From Acidobacteriota bacterium (lineage in GTDB: Bacteria; Acidobacteriota; Terriglobia; Terriglobales; Acidobacteriaceae): DNA of 59,101 bases. The notes under the pieces are model-generated. The model did not search any database. It saw only the letters and a program-made list of their open reading frames with translations, and was not told the DNA's origin. Shown piece by piece: positions 25,036 to 33,331 of this stretch (within the stretch, counting starts at the first letter, position 1; each line of letters begins with the position of its first letter). Made by a program: the position numbers and the translations under genes. The stretch covers positions 1-59,101 of the forward strand of contig JAKBHH010000010.1 in the NCBI GenBank assembly GCA_021836865.1, in the 5' to 3' direction.

Positions 25036-27471
25036 ATGCAGACGGTCTTCAGTCCCGGAGATGACTTCTTTCACTATCGCCTTGTCAGAAAGCTCGGGGA
25101 AGGTGGAATGGGTGTTGTCTTTGAGGCAGAGGACATCCGACTTCAGCGCAAGGTCGCGATCAAAGTGCTACAGCCGGCGATCTCAGAAGATGCTGAAATG
25201 CGCGAGCGATTCTTGCGCGAGGCGCGCGCCGCCTCTGCGATTGACCATGCCAACCTCTGCACCATTTATGCAGTTGAGACAGCTCCGGATGGTTCACTGT
25301 TACTGGTGATGGCCTACTACCGGGGCCAGACCCTTGCTGAACTGATCCAGCGAGGCCCAATCGATATCTCGCGCATCCGCGACATTGGGCGGCAGACAGC
25401 CTCTGGACTCCATGCCGCACACATGTCCGGTATTATCCATCGGGACATTAAGCCGGGGAATATCTTCCTGCTGGACTCAGGTACCGTCAAAATTCTCGAC
25501 TTTGGCCTCTCCCGCTTCGTTCATCAGCAGCAATTTACCGCTCCGCACAAAGTGATGGGCACTCTTGCGTACATGCCTCCGGAGCAGCTTGCCGGGGAGT
25601 CGGTTGATTACCGTGCGGATATATGGGCGCTGGGAGTGGTGCTCTATGAGATGGCGGCGGGCCACTCACCCTTCCGGCAGGTATCACAATCCGCAACCAT
25701 AGCGGCCATTGCAGCAGGGCGTTACATTCCTTTGCATCACGCACGTCCTGATCTGCCCCACGCTATCCACATGGCAGTGCAGGGCTCATTGCGGCTGCAT
25801 CCGCATGAGCGTCATGCGTCGGCTGCGGAGATACTGGCGTTGCTGAGCGACAATCTGGAAGAGGAAGCCAAGGAGGGCACTAAGCGGGCAGTCATTTTTC
25901 CTGCCAGCGTGACGCAGACTGTCACCGTGGGCTTCAATGGCGCCTGGGACGGCGAGACCAAATCATTTCGGGAGCTACCGGCAACCGGTACAGCGGCTGG
26001 GAGGCCGCAGCCGAGTGAGGTTCAGTCAAGCCGGGGAAGCTCTTCGATCGCGGTGCTGCCAATGCAGAATGTCAGCTCCGACCCGGAGAACGAGTATTTC
26101 AGCGATGGGCTCACAGACGAGTTGATCAACGCGCTGGGGACGCTCCCGAACCTGCACGTTGTCTCTCGAAGTTCCGTTTTCTCCTTCAAAGGGAAACATC
26201 AGAATATCCGCGAAATAGGCAAATTGCTGGATGTTGACGTCGTCCTCGAGGGCAGTGTACGCCGTTCAGGAGCCCGTATTCGCATCACGATGCAGCTCAC
26301 CGATGCGCGAAGGGGATTTCACGTCTGGTCAGCGCGGTTTGACCGTGAGATTGCAGACGTGTTCCAGTTACAGGATGAACTTGCTACAGCGGTGCTCTCA
26401 GCCTTGCGGGAAAAGCTCGCGCTGAACTTAGACGGTTCCGATCTTCAGACAAGGACGCCGATGCAGGCCGAGGCATACGATGCATATCTGAAAGGTCGCT
26501 ATCACTGGGAACAGAGATCGGTCGAAAGCGTTAGACTCGCAGGACAATATTTCGAACAGGCGCTCAAGCTGGACCCCGGCTCTGCGCCGGCGCATGCGGG
26601 TATGGCAGATTACTTTTGCCTGCAAGGGCTTCTGGGCCTGATTCCTCCGGATGTGGCATGGCCCAGCGCACGATCGTCCGCGCTGCAGGCGATCGAGCTC
26701 GATCCGGGGTTGCCGGAGGGCCACCTGGCGCTTGCATCCGTGTTGCAGTTCTACGACTGGAATTGGATCGGCGGCCGGGAGCACATCGTGAAGGCGATCG
26801 AGTTGCGCCCCCAGCGCGGCGAGTCTTACTACCTTTACGCTTCCCATCTAATGACACAAGGGAAGCTTGAGGAGGCGCTGGAGCAGGTACGTATCGGACT
26901 TAGCTACGATCCCCTTGCGACCTGGCTGCTGGCAGCCGAGGCAATTCTTAGAACCTATCTTGGTGACCACGACAGCAGCATTCTGCTGGCGCAGACTGCG
27001 CTCACTTCTTCGCCGCACTATTTCGAGCTTTATTATTCACTGGGGCTGGCTCAGTCCCAGGCCGGACGCTCGCATGAAGCAGTTGCGACGTTCGAGCGCG
27101 GAATCGAACACAGCCGCATGCCCATTCTCATGGGCTGGCTCGCGGAGGCTCATGCGCAAAAAGGGGACCATGACAAAGCGCGCGAGGTGCTTGCCAACCT
27201 TCTTGAACTAGCGAACAACGGGAACCGGATGCCTGTGGCGATTGCTGTGGCTGCAGCGTCTCTCGGCGAAGATGAACTCGCTTTCAACTGGCTGGAGATA
27301 GCCGCGGACATGCATGACATCCTGGTGGCCTACATCACCGTGATGCCTAGCCTCAGAAGGCTTCAGGATCATCCCCGCTACCACCGACTGATCGCCCGCA
27401 TGAAGCTGGCTCATCCTTCCTCGCACCGGAGGCACAATGAAACTCGGCAGAGTTCACTCAATACGCGATAA
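25036..27471 (+). CDS. Ser/Thr protein kinase with TolB/FlgO-like and TPR domains
   Basis: The protein has 811 residues. The kinase domain (about 14-280) has the glycine loop GEGGMGVVF (21-29), VAIKVL with Lys43, catalytic HRDIKPGN (135-142), DFG (155-157) and PPEQL (181-185), so it should be active (PknB/Hanks type). Residues about 335-470 match the TolB/FlgO-like segment common in Acidobacteriota kinases and adenylate cyclases (SIAVLPMQNVSSDPENEYFS, VLEGSVRRSGARIRIT). The C-terminus (about 475-790) holds TPRs. No membrane helix is visible, so it is likely cytoplasmic. The gene starts one base after the HDO stop and overlaps the protease gene by 35 bases, so it is translationally tied into the operon. 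Confidence 0.93.
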   Translation: MQTVFSPGDDFFHYRLVRKLGEGGMGVVFEAEDIRLQRKVAIKVLQPAISEDAEMRERFLREARAASAIDHANLCTIYAVETAPDGSLLLVMAYYRGQTLAELIQRGPIDISRIRDIGRQTASGLHAAHMSGIIHRDIKPGNIFLLDSGTVKILDFGLSRFVHQQQFTAPHKVMGTLAYMPPEQLAGESVDYRADIWALGVVLYEMAAGHSPFRQVSQSATIAAIAAGRYIPLHHARPDLPHAIHMAVQGSLRLHPHERHASAAEILALLSDNLEEEAKEGTKRAVIFPASVTQTVTVGFNGAWDGETKSFRELPATGTAAGRPQPSEVQSSRGSSSIAVLPMQNVSSDPENEYFSDGLTDELINALGTLPNLHVVSRSSVFSFKGKHQNIREIGKLLDVDVVLEGSVRRSGARIRITMQLTDARRGFHVWSARFDREIADVFQLQDELATAVLSALREKLALNLDGSDLQTRTPMQAEAYDAYLKGRYHWEQRSVESVRLAGQYFEQALKLDPGSAPAHAGMADYFCLQGLLGLIPPDVAWPSARSSALQAIELDPGLPEGHLALASVLQFYDWNWIGGREHIVKAIELRPQRGESYYLYASHLMTQGKLEEALEQVRIGLSYDPLATWLLAAEAILRTYLGDHDSSILLAQTALTSSPHYFELYYSLGLAQSQAGRSHEAVATFERGIEHSRMPILMGWLAEAHAQKGDHDKAREVLANLLELANNGNRMPVAIAVAAASLGEDELAFNWLEIAADMHDILVAYITVMPSLRRLQDHPRYHRLIARMKLAHPSSHRRHNETRQSSLNTR

Positions 27472-28195
27472 TAGAACACTGCAATTGGCTGACTACATCG
27501 AGGTCGCTTCATTGCCGGTGCCGCCAGCCAAGGAGTTACTGGAGACCACGACGTCGTGGCCCATGCTGGCAAACAATGAATTCAACTGCTGCACCTCGGC
27601 TGCTGCCGGCCACATGGTGCACCACTGGACAGCGGCGAATCAGCATGGCGTCTTCCTGACGGATGCAGACATTATCCGTGCCCATGCTCACCTTACCGGA
27701 GACCGGCTTATGGACTGCGTGTCCATGCTCGATGCCCTCAAATACTGGCGCAAGACGGGCATCGGGAATCATCGTGTTCATTCCTTTGTTAGTGTGCGCG
27801 CGCGGGATGCAGACCACTTGCGCGCTATCGTTCACCTGTTCGGAAGCGCATACATCGGCCTTGATCTGCCGGACTTTGCGATGACCGGCGACCCAGCCGG
27901 ATGGCCGGAAATTCCATGGGCAATACCCGCATCCGCCTCAGCGGCAAACGCTGCTCCGCAGCCGGCGAATGGTCACTGCGTCACGGGAATCGGTTATTGC
28001 GAAGACGGCGTGTACGTGGTCACGTGGGGCACACTGAAGACGATTAGCTGGGAGTTCTACTGTCGTTACAGCGTCGAACTGTTCGCTGTGCTCAGCTCTG
28101 ATTGGGTGCGCAGCGCCGAAGTCTCTCCGTCCGGTTTCGATTTGACAAGTCTTCGGCAGGACCTGTCGCTCGTCCAGAGAACCTCTCCGGCTTAG
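27437..28195 (+). CDS. Papain-like cysteine protease homologue
   Basis: The protein has 252 residues. The start is firm: GGAGG lies 4 bases before ATG 27437, inside the end of the kinase gene. The N-terminal part has NNEFNCCTSAAAGHM (46-60), where Asn46/47 and Cys52 would act as oxyanion residue and nucleophile. H180 lies in NGHCVTGIGYCEDGVYVVTWG, the usual His-then-Trp second half of papain-like folds. A predicted active site is thus complete, although the family is poorly characterised. No signal peptide is seen, so cytoplasmic action is likely. In this setting it may cleave the leader from the modified peptide, replacing the C39 protease of typical lanthipeptide loci. That role is inference. 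Confidence 0.78.
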   Translation: MKLGRVHSIRDNRTLQLADYIEVASLPVPPAKELLETTTSWPMLANNEFNCCTSAAAGHMVHHWTAANQHGVFLTDADIIRAHAHLTGDRLMDCVSMLDALKYWRKTGIGNHRVHSFVSVRARDADHLRAIVHLFGSAYIGLDLPDFAMTGDPAGWPEIPWAIPASASAANAAPQPANGHCVTGIGYCEDGVYVVTWGTLKTISWEFYCRYSVELFAVLSSDWVRSAEVSPSGFDLTSLRQDLSLVQRTSPA

Positions 28196-28205
28196 ATCAG
28201 AGTGG

Positions 28206-30143
28206 TCATACCCCGCCTTCGCCGGAGGGTACTTGCTCACCGGTCTGCGTTGCGTGAAAGTGACGCCAAATGGCCCCTGCTGTTTTTCGCGGCACCACGG
28301 CAGTCAGGGACTCCACCGTCGCCTGCTGCACGTCGCGCAGGCTGCCGAAGTGGGTAAGCAGACGCTGGCGGGTTTGTTCACCCACGCCCTGGATATCCAG
28401 CAGCTCCGAGTCGCGATCGCGCATGGCCCGGCGCTGGCGATGGTAGCCCACCGCAAAGCGGTGGCTCTCATCGCGGATGAGCTGCACCAGATGCAGAACA
28501 GGGGAGCGGCGATCCAGAACAACCGGCTCCTCTTCATTTCCGTAGAGGTAGATGACCTCTTCGCGCTTGGCAATGGAGGCCAGCGGTTGCGATGTGAAGC
28601 CAAGCGACTCAAGGGCTTCTGCCGCGGCATGCAACTGGCCCAGCCCACCATCTATCAGGACCAGGGACGGCAGCGGCTGATTCTCTTCTTTCAGACGACG
28701 ATATCTGCGGTGGACCACCTCGCGCATGGAGGCAAAGTCGTCCACCCCGACGACCGTCATCACTTTGAACTTTCGGTAGGCGGATTTATTCATCTTGCCG
28801 TCTTCCCATACCACCAACGAGGCTACGGTTTCGGCGCCCTGGATGTGGGAGATATCGAAGCACTCGATGCGGCGAGGCAGCTCCGGCAGCATCAGGGCAT
28901 CGGCAAAAGCCTCTTGAATGACCTTCCGGGAGGGCTCCAGGACACGAAAGCGTTGTGTGTGCGATTGCTTGGCATTCTGCCCGGCCAGATCCACCAGCGA
29001 GCGCTTTTCTCCCCGTTGCGGTACGGCCAAATCGATGCGGTGCCCGGTGCGCTCGCTGAGCAGAGCGGCTAGAGCTTCACGGTCTGCGAAATCCACTGGA
29101 ACGAGGATGGTGCGCGGGACGTAGTGCTGGTCGATATAGAGCTGCTTGAGCAGAGCAGAGAAGACCTGTCCGGAATCAAAAGTTCGCTCGCCGGAATCGC
29201 GGCTCGCCGCTGGTTCAGCGGCGCAGGGCGCGATGCTCTCCCGCCCCGGAGATTCACCGTCGGAGAATTCCAGCAGTTCGGGAAGATCATCCCAGAAGAA
29301 CTCGCGCCGATCGACAATTTTGCCGGCACGAACGTGAAATAAATTGACGGCCAGTGCCCCATCCTCAAAGTGATACCCGAAGACGTCGGCATCGTCACTC
29401 TGCTCAGCGGTGGCGATCCTTTGCTTTTCGCTCAGCTGATGCACGGTGGAGAGCTGGTCGCGCAGCCGCGCAGCCGCCTCAAAGTGCTCGGCCTCGGCGG
29501 CAGCGATCATGCGTGTGGTCAGGGTGCGCTCCAATTCAGCATGGCGGCCCTCCAGAAACATCTGTGCATCGCGCACTGCATCCGCGTAGGCATTCGGCGT
29601 AGTGAGCCCCTCGACACAGGGACCAAGACAGCGGTGAATGTAGTACTGCAGACAGGCTCGGGGATGGTAGCGCGACAGATCGACCTTGCAGCTGGGTATA
29701 AGAAAGCTGCGGTGGATGAGTTCGACAACGCGATAGGCGAGATTACCGGGGAAGTAAGGACCAAAGTAGGCCGCGCCATCTTTGCGCAGACGGCGCGTGA
29801 CAAACACCTTGGGATAGCGGTCAGAGAGTGTGAGCTTGACGTAGGGGTAAGTCTTGTCATCCCGCAGCAGGATGTTGAACCGTGGCTTCCGCTGCTTGAT
29901 GAGATTGTTTTCAAGGGCCAATGCCTCGTGCTCGTTGGCCACCAGGATATAGTCAAGATCGACAGCCTCGCGCATGAGCGAGCCGGTTTTTGCATTGGCC
30001 TGCGAGGCTTCAAGCAGGTAGGAGCGCACCCGCGAGCGCAGGTTTTTGGCCTTGCCCACATAGATCACCTCGCCCTCTGCGTTTTTATAGAGGTACACGC
30101 CGGGCTGGGTGGGCAAATTGCGGATTGTTTCGTAGAGATCCAT
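28206..30143 (-). CDS. uvrC: UvrC, excinuclease ABC subunit C
   Basis: The protein has 645 residues, normal for UvrC. The N-terminal GIY-YIG nuclease domain (GVYLYKNAEGEVIYVGKAKN, about 15-34) makes the 3' incision. A UVR motif for UvrB contact lies near residue 205-240 (AAEAEHFEAAARLRDQL), the UvrC RNase H-like domain making the 5' incision follows (IECFDISHIQG, LVLIDGGLGQLHAA), and a helix-hairpin-helix tail ends the protein (IQGVGEQTRQRLLTHFGS). A Ser/Glu-rich insertion (about 300-320) separates domains. It converges on the papain-like gene with only 10 bases between stops. It is the nucleotide excision repair nuclease of the UvrABC system. Confidence 0.97.
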   Translation of the reverse strand: MDLYETIRNLPTQPGVYLYKNAEGEVIYVGKAKNLRSRVRSYLLEASQANAKTGSLMREAVDLDYILVANEHEALALENNLIKQRKPRFNILLRDDKTYPYVKLTLSDRYPKVFVTRRLRKDGAAYFGPYFPGNLAYRVVELIHRSFLIPSCKVDLSRYHPRACLQYYIHRCLGPCVEGLTTPNAYADAVRDAQMFLEGRHAELERTLTTRMIAAAEAEHFEAAARLRDQLSTVHQLSEKQRIATAEQSDDADVFGYHFEDGALAVNLFHVRAGKIVDRREFFWDDLPELLEFSDGESPGRESIAPCAAEPAASRDSGERTFDSGQVFSALLKQLYIDQHYVPRTILVPVDFADREALAALLSERTGHRIDLAVPQRGEKRSLVDLAGQNAKQSHTQRFRVLEPSRKVIQEAFADALMLPELPRRIECFDISHIQGAETVASLVVWEDGKMNKSAYRKFKVMTVVGVDDFASMREVVHRRYRRLKEENQPLPSLVLIDGGLGQLHAAAEALESLGFTSQPLASIAKREEVIYLYGNEEEPVVLDRRSPVLHLVQLIRDESHRFAVGYHRQRRAMRDRDSELLDIQGVGEQTRQRLLTHFGSLRDVQQATVESLTAVVPRKTAGAIWRHFHATQTGEQVPSGEGGV

Positions 30144-30370
30144 GCGTCGTCGGGGTCAGAGAGTCCCAATGGTTAGCATAGCGGGCGCCCGGAAAGCTTG
30201 CCAGGTTCAAGCATTTGCAGGAGAATTCCTTACTCTCCGGGTAAAAATTACATGGTATGCGCGGGCCGGCGTGTTCTGGAAAAGTTCAGCAAAGCATTTA
30301 TTATGAGCTACTTGATTCATGACATTGATTTGGCGCGGAGAGTGCAAGTAGCTGAGTGTTGATGTCGTAT

Positions 30371-30387
30371 TGCCCGCCTGCCGGGCA
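30371..30387 (+). other. GC hairpin in the 5' leader of the OmpA-family gene
   Basis: TGCCCG (30371-30376) and CGGGCA (30382-30387) form a perfect 6-bp stem with a 5-base loop, about 40 bases before the ATG at 30428. It could stabilise the mRNA or tune translation; no more can be said. Confidence 0.3.
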
Positions 30388-30427
30388 GCTCGTGGTGACT
30401 CGGCAGCGCAAAGATAAGGGAGAGACA

Positions 30428-31150
30428 ATGAAAACACTTGGAACTTGGATGTTAGCCGCCTTGGCGCTGGCCGGAGTGACCGGATGCGCGACTAAGAACT
30501 ACGTGCGCAACCAGACGGCGCCCCTGGTGGAGCATACCGGACAATTGGAAGAGAAGACGGCCGCGAACGGCCGGTCTATCCAGGACACAGACCAGCGTGC
30601 GCAGGCCGGAGTCAAGCAGGCGCAGACGGCTGCTGAAGCAGCGGCGCAGAACGCGCAGAGCGCCACCAAGGCAGCGGGAGATGCGGAGGCAGCAGCCAAT
30701 GACGCCGTGCATCGTGCCGACTCGCTGGATAGCGTGGTCAAGGGGTTGGACAACTACAAGCAGATGGCGGACGTGACCGTAACCTTCGGATTCGATAAGG
30801 CGGTTCTGACCGATGACGATAAGTCCCAGCTGGATAGCTTTGCCGGCCAACTAGGCTCGGCCAAGGGCTACATTCTTGAAGTGACAGGCGGGACCGATTC
30901 GACGGGCCCGGCGCAGTATAACTATGACCTGAGCCAGCGCCGCGCCGACGCCGTCGTGCAGTATCTTGCGTCGAAGTACAACATTCCGGCGCATCGTTTC
31001 TATCTGATCGGTATCGGGAAGGATAAGGAAGTGGCGCCGAACGATACGGCAGAAGGCCGGAAAAAGAATCGCCGTGTGGAAGTGCAGATGTTGAGCAACA
31101 TGGGCGGCGGGCAACAGGCGCAACCTGCGACCGCAGGCAACGGGAACTAA
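30428..31150 (+). CDS. OmpA/Pal-family lipoprotein with coiled-coil linker
   Basis: The protein has 240 residues from ATG 30428 (GGGAG upstream). The lipoprotein signal MKTLGTWMLAALALAGVTGC ends at Cys20, the likely lipidation site. Residues about 35-110 are an Ala/Gln-rich, heptad-like helix (AAEAAAQNAQSATKAAGDAE), reminiscent of Lpp-type coiled coils. Residues about 115-225 form the OmpA C-terminal peptidoglycan-binding domain (VTFGFDKAVLTDDDKSQLDS, EVTGGTDSTG, LSQRRADAVVQYL, GRKKNRRVEVQM). It should anchor the outer membrane to peptidoglycan. It is flanked by divergent uvrC and followed by a strong terminator. Confidence 0.92.
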   Translation: MKTLGTWMLAALALAGVTGCATKNYVRNQTAPLVEHTGQLEEKTAANGRSIQDTDQRAQAGVKQAQTAAEAAAQNAQSATKAAGDAEAAANDAVHRADSLDSVVKGLDNYKQMADVTVTFGFDKAVLTDDDKSQLDSFAGQLGSAKGYILEVTGGTDSTGPAQYNYDLSQRRADAVVQYLASKYNIPAHRFYLIGIGKDKEVAPNDTAEGRKKNRRVEVQMLSNMGGGQQAQPATAGNGN

Positions 31151-31200
31151 CTTCGGCATAGAAGCAACCAGGTAGGACAATTCCGGGCATGAAGCAGAGT

Positions 31201-31238
31201 CGGCCATCCGAGGGAGAGATCGGATGGCCGGCTGCTTT
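31201..31238. terminator. Intrinsic terminator after the OmpA-family gene
   Basis: A perfect 11-bp stem, CGGCCATCCGA (31201-31211) with TCGGATGGCCG (31220-31230), has an 8-base loop and is followed by GCTGCTTTT. It lies between the plus-strand lipoprotein gene and convergent pyrE, and may serve both. Confidence 0.8.
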
Positions 31239-31265
31239 TCGTTCACCAAGAACAGGTATCCTGCT

Positions 31266-31880
31266 TCAGGATCGGTTTGCCTCCAACTGACGCACATGCT
31301 CTGCGCGAACCTCCACTGCAGTGAAGAGTCGCAGGAACGGCGCGCCCTGGGCCGCGGCCTCGACCGCGGGCCTGCCCTTGGCCTCTTCGCGCTCTACAAT
31401 GCAAACAACAGCAGCGATGACCATGCCCGCCTCACGCGCCGCTTCAATCGCGTGGATGGTGGAGGCGCCGGTGGTGCATACGTCATCCACAATCACCACG
31501 CGCGCGCCCTCACGGCAAAAGCCTTCGATTCGACGTCCGGTGCCATGCGATTTTTCTGCCTTGCGCACCAGAAATCCGTGCAGCAGCGGCGCAGTGCTGT
31601 CAGATTGCGCGCGCCATGCGCTGGCTGTCGCCACGTTGGAAACAATCGGGTCAGCGCCCATGGTGAGCCCGCCGACGGCCTCGGCCAGAATCTGATTTTC
31701 TTCCAGCAATTCAAGGATAGCGTGGCCTGTCAGGCGGCCACCCTCGGCATGGAGCGTTGTGGTGCGGCAGTCAATGTAGTAGTCGCTTGTGCCGCCGGAC
31801 GAGAGTTTGAACTGGCCGAGGCGGAAGCTGGTGCGTGCCAGCAGCGCGAGCAGCTGTTGAGCATAGGTTGGTTTCGTCAT
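31266..31880 (-). CDS. pyrE: Orotate phosphoribosyltransferase
   Basis: The protein has 204 residues. It shows the type I phosphoribosyltransferase PRPP loop VVIVDDVCTTGAST, the OPRTase-type N-terminus FKLSSGGTSDYYIDCR and the GGLTMGADPI segment. It converts orotate and PRPP to orotidine 5'-monophosphate in pyrimidine synthesis. I chose ATG 31880; the GTG one codon earlier is also possible. It ends 28 bases from the terminator hairpin of the convergent gene and follows the M16 peptidase gene by 43 bases. Confidence 0.95.
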   Translation of the reverse strand: MTKPTYAQQLLALLARTSFRLGQFKLSSGGTSDYYIDCRTTTLHAEGGRLTGHAILELLEENQILAEAVGGLTMGADPIVSNVATASAWRAQSDSTAPLLHGFLVRKAEKSHGTGRRIEGFCREGARVVIVDDVCTTGASTIHAIEAAREAGMVIAAVVCIVEREEAKGRPAVEAAAQGAPFLRLFTAVEVRAEHVRQLEANRS

Positions 31881-31923
31881 CACTCAAGATTGTAACGGCC
31901 CGATCCGCGCCCGTTCAGCTCGG

Positions 31924-33204
31924 TCAGCACACCAGACGCGTTCGGTTCAGCTTGATGCCGTCCAGACGTCCCAGCAGGGTCACGGCAATGCGCTCCGCTG
32001 CGAACAGTTGCTGGGCCATCGCCTGCACTTGCACGGCTTCCACCTGGTCGATGCGGGCTATCACTTCTTCAGCAGTGAAAAACTGCTGAAAGTACATCTC
32101 CTGACGCGCCAGGTTGGCCATGCGGGAGCTCGAGCTCTCAAGGCCCATGAGGATGTTGCCTTTCAGCTGGTCCTTGGCACGGGTCAGTTCTTCGCTGCCC
32201 AAAGGGGCATCCTTCAGTTTCCTGAACTCATCCAGAATCAGATCGACTACTTCAAGCGCCTTGCCCGCCGACGTACCGGCATAGATGCAGAGTGTGCCGG
32301 TGTCGCGATACGGACTCAGGTCGGAGTAGATGGAGTACGCCATGCCGCGCTCTTCGCGAATGGTCTGGAAGAGACGCGAGCTCATACCCCCGCCGAGCAC
32401 CGTGTTCAGAATGAGCGTGGCGTAGCGGTTGTCGTCCGTGATGGGCGGCGCCGGCACGCCCAGGCAGATCTGCACCTGCTCCAGCGCCTTCTTGTTGCGT
32501 AAAACGATGCGTGCGCTCGTCTCCGGCGTCACTTCTTCCATCACGGCATTGCCCGGCAGCAGCGGTGCAAACTTCTGCGCTACGGAGTCGACAAACCCGT
32601 CGTGGTCAAGATTGCCTGCGGCAGAGAAGACCATGTTGCCACCCAGGAATCGTCCGCCGTGATAGTCAAATAGCTTTTGCTGGTCCAGTCGGCCCACCGT
32701 CGCGGATGTGCCCAGAATGGGCTTGCCCAGCGGGTGATCCCTCCAGAAGTTCTGCGTGAAGAGCTCATGTACCAGTACGTCAGGATTGTCTTCGTCAATC
32801 TTGATCTCTTCGAGGATGACGCCGCGCTCGCGTTCAATGTCATTCGAGGCAAAGACGGGGTTCAACACCAGATCCGCAAGCACATCGAGCGCAATTGGCA
32901 CATGCTCCGCGAGCGACTTTACGTTGAAGCAGATAGTTTCCTTGCCGGTGAAGGCGTCCAGGTTGCCGCCGATCGAATCCATCTCGCGCGCAATGTGCTG
33001 CGCGGAGCGCGAGCGCGTTCCTTTGAAGAGCATGTGCTCCACAAAGTGCGAGATGCCATTCGTTTCCGCCGCCTCGCACCGTGAGCCGGACTTGACCCAC
33101 GCACCCATGGCGACGGAACGTAGATGTTCCATGCGCTCAGTGAGAACGATAAGGCCGTTGGGCAATACAGTGCGGCGAAGATTGCGTTCAGTGCTCATGG
33201 TCAT
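31924..33204 (-). CDS. M16 family zinc metallopeptidase
   Basis: The protein has 426 residues. The inverse zinc motif HFVEH (53-57) with its downstream Glu (ERGVILEEIKID region) identifies an M16 peptidase, and the two-domain length fits the bacterial processing-peptidase-like subgroup. PNGLIVLTERMEHLRSVAMG and YSDLSPYRDTGTLCIYAGTS are typical family segments. No signal peptide is visible, so a cytoplasmic location is likely. Start codons lie at 33204 and 33198 with no clear ribosome-binding site. It is upstream of pyrE on the same strand and divergent from the rlmN-like gene. The substrate is unknown. Confidence 0.93.
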   Translation of the reverse strand: MTMSTERNLRRTVLPNGLIVLTERMEHLRSVAMGAWVKSGSRCEAAETNGISHFVEHMLFKGTRSRSAQHIAREMDSIGGNLDAFTGKETICFNVKSLAEHVPIALDVLADLVLNPVFASNDIERERGVILEEIKIDEDNPDVLVHELFTQNFWRDHPLGKPILGTSATVGRLDQQKLFDYHGGRFLGGNMVFSAAGNLDHDGFVDSVAQKFAPLLPGNAVMEEVTPETSARIVLRNKKALEQVQICLGVPAPPITDDNRYATLILNTVLGGGMSSRLFQTIREERGMAYSIYSDLSPYRDTGTLCIYAGTSAGKALEVVDLILDEFRKLKDAPLGSEELTRAKDQLKGNILMGLESSSSRMANLARQEMYFQQFFTAEEVIARIDQVEAVQVQAMAQQLFAAERIAVTLLGRLDGIKLNRTRLVC

Positions 33205-33331
33205 AGGGATAAGCTTAGATTGCGGCACGGCAGAGCCCGAAACACGTGCGGGGATGCGGTTTTGGTTGCGGTACGGGAGAAATCCTGAGCAGCATCATCA
33301 GCCGGGGCTGCATACAAGCCGAAAATGGCTT

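Noticed and set aside
32756..33331. Open frame upstream of and in phase with the rlmN-like gene
   Set aside because: It lies antisense to the strongly supported M16 peptidase gene, and its sequence has no RlmN features.
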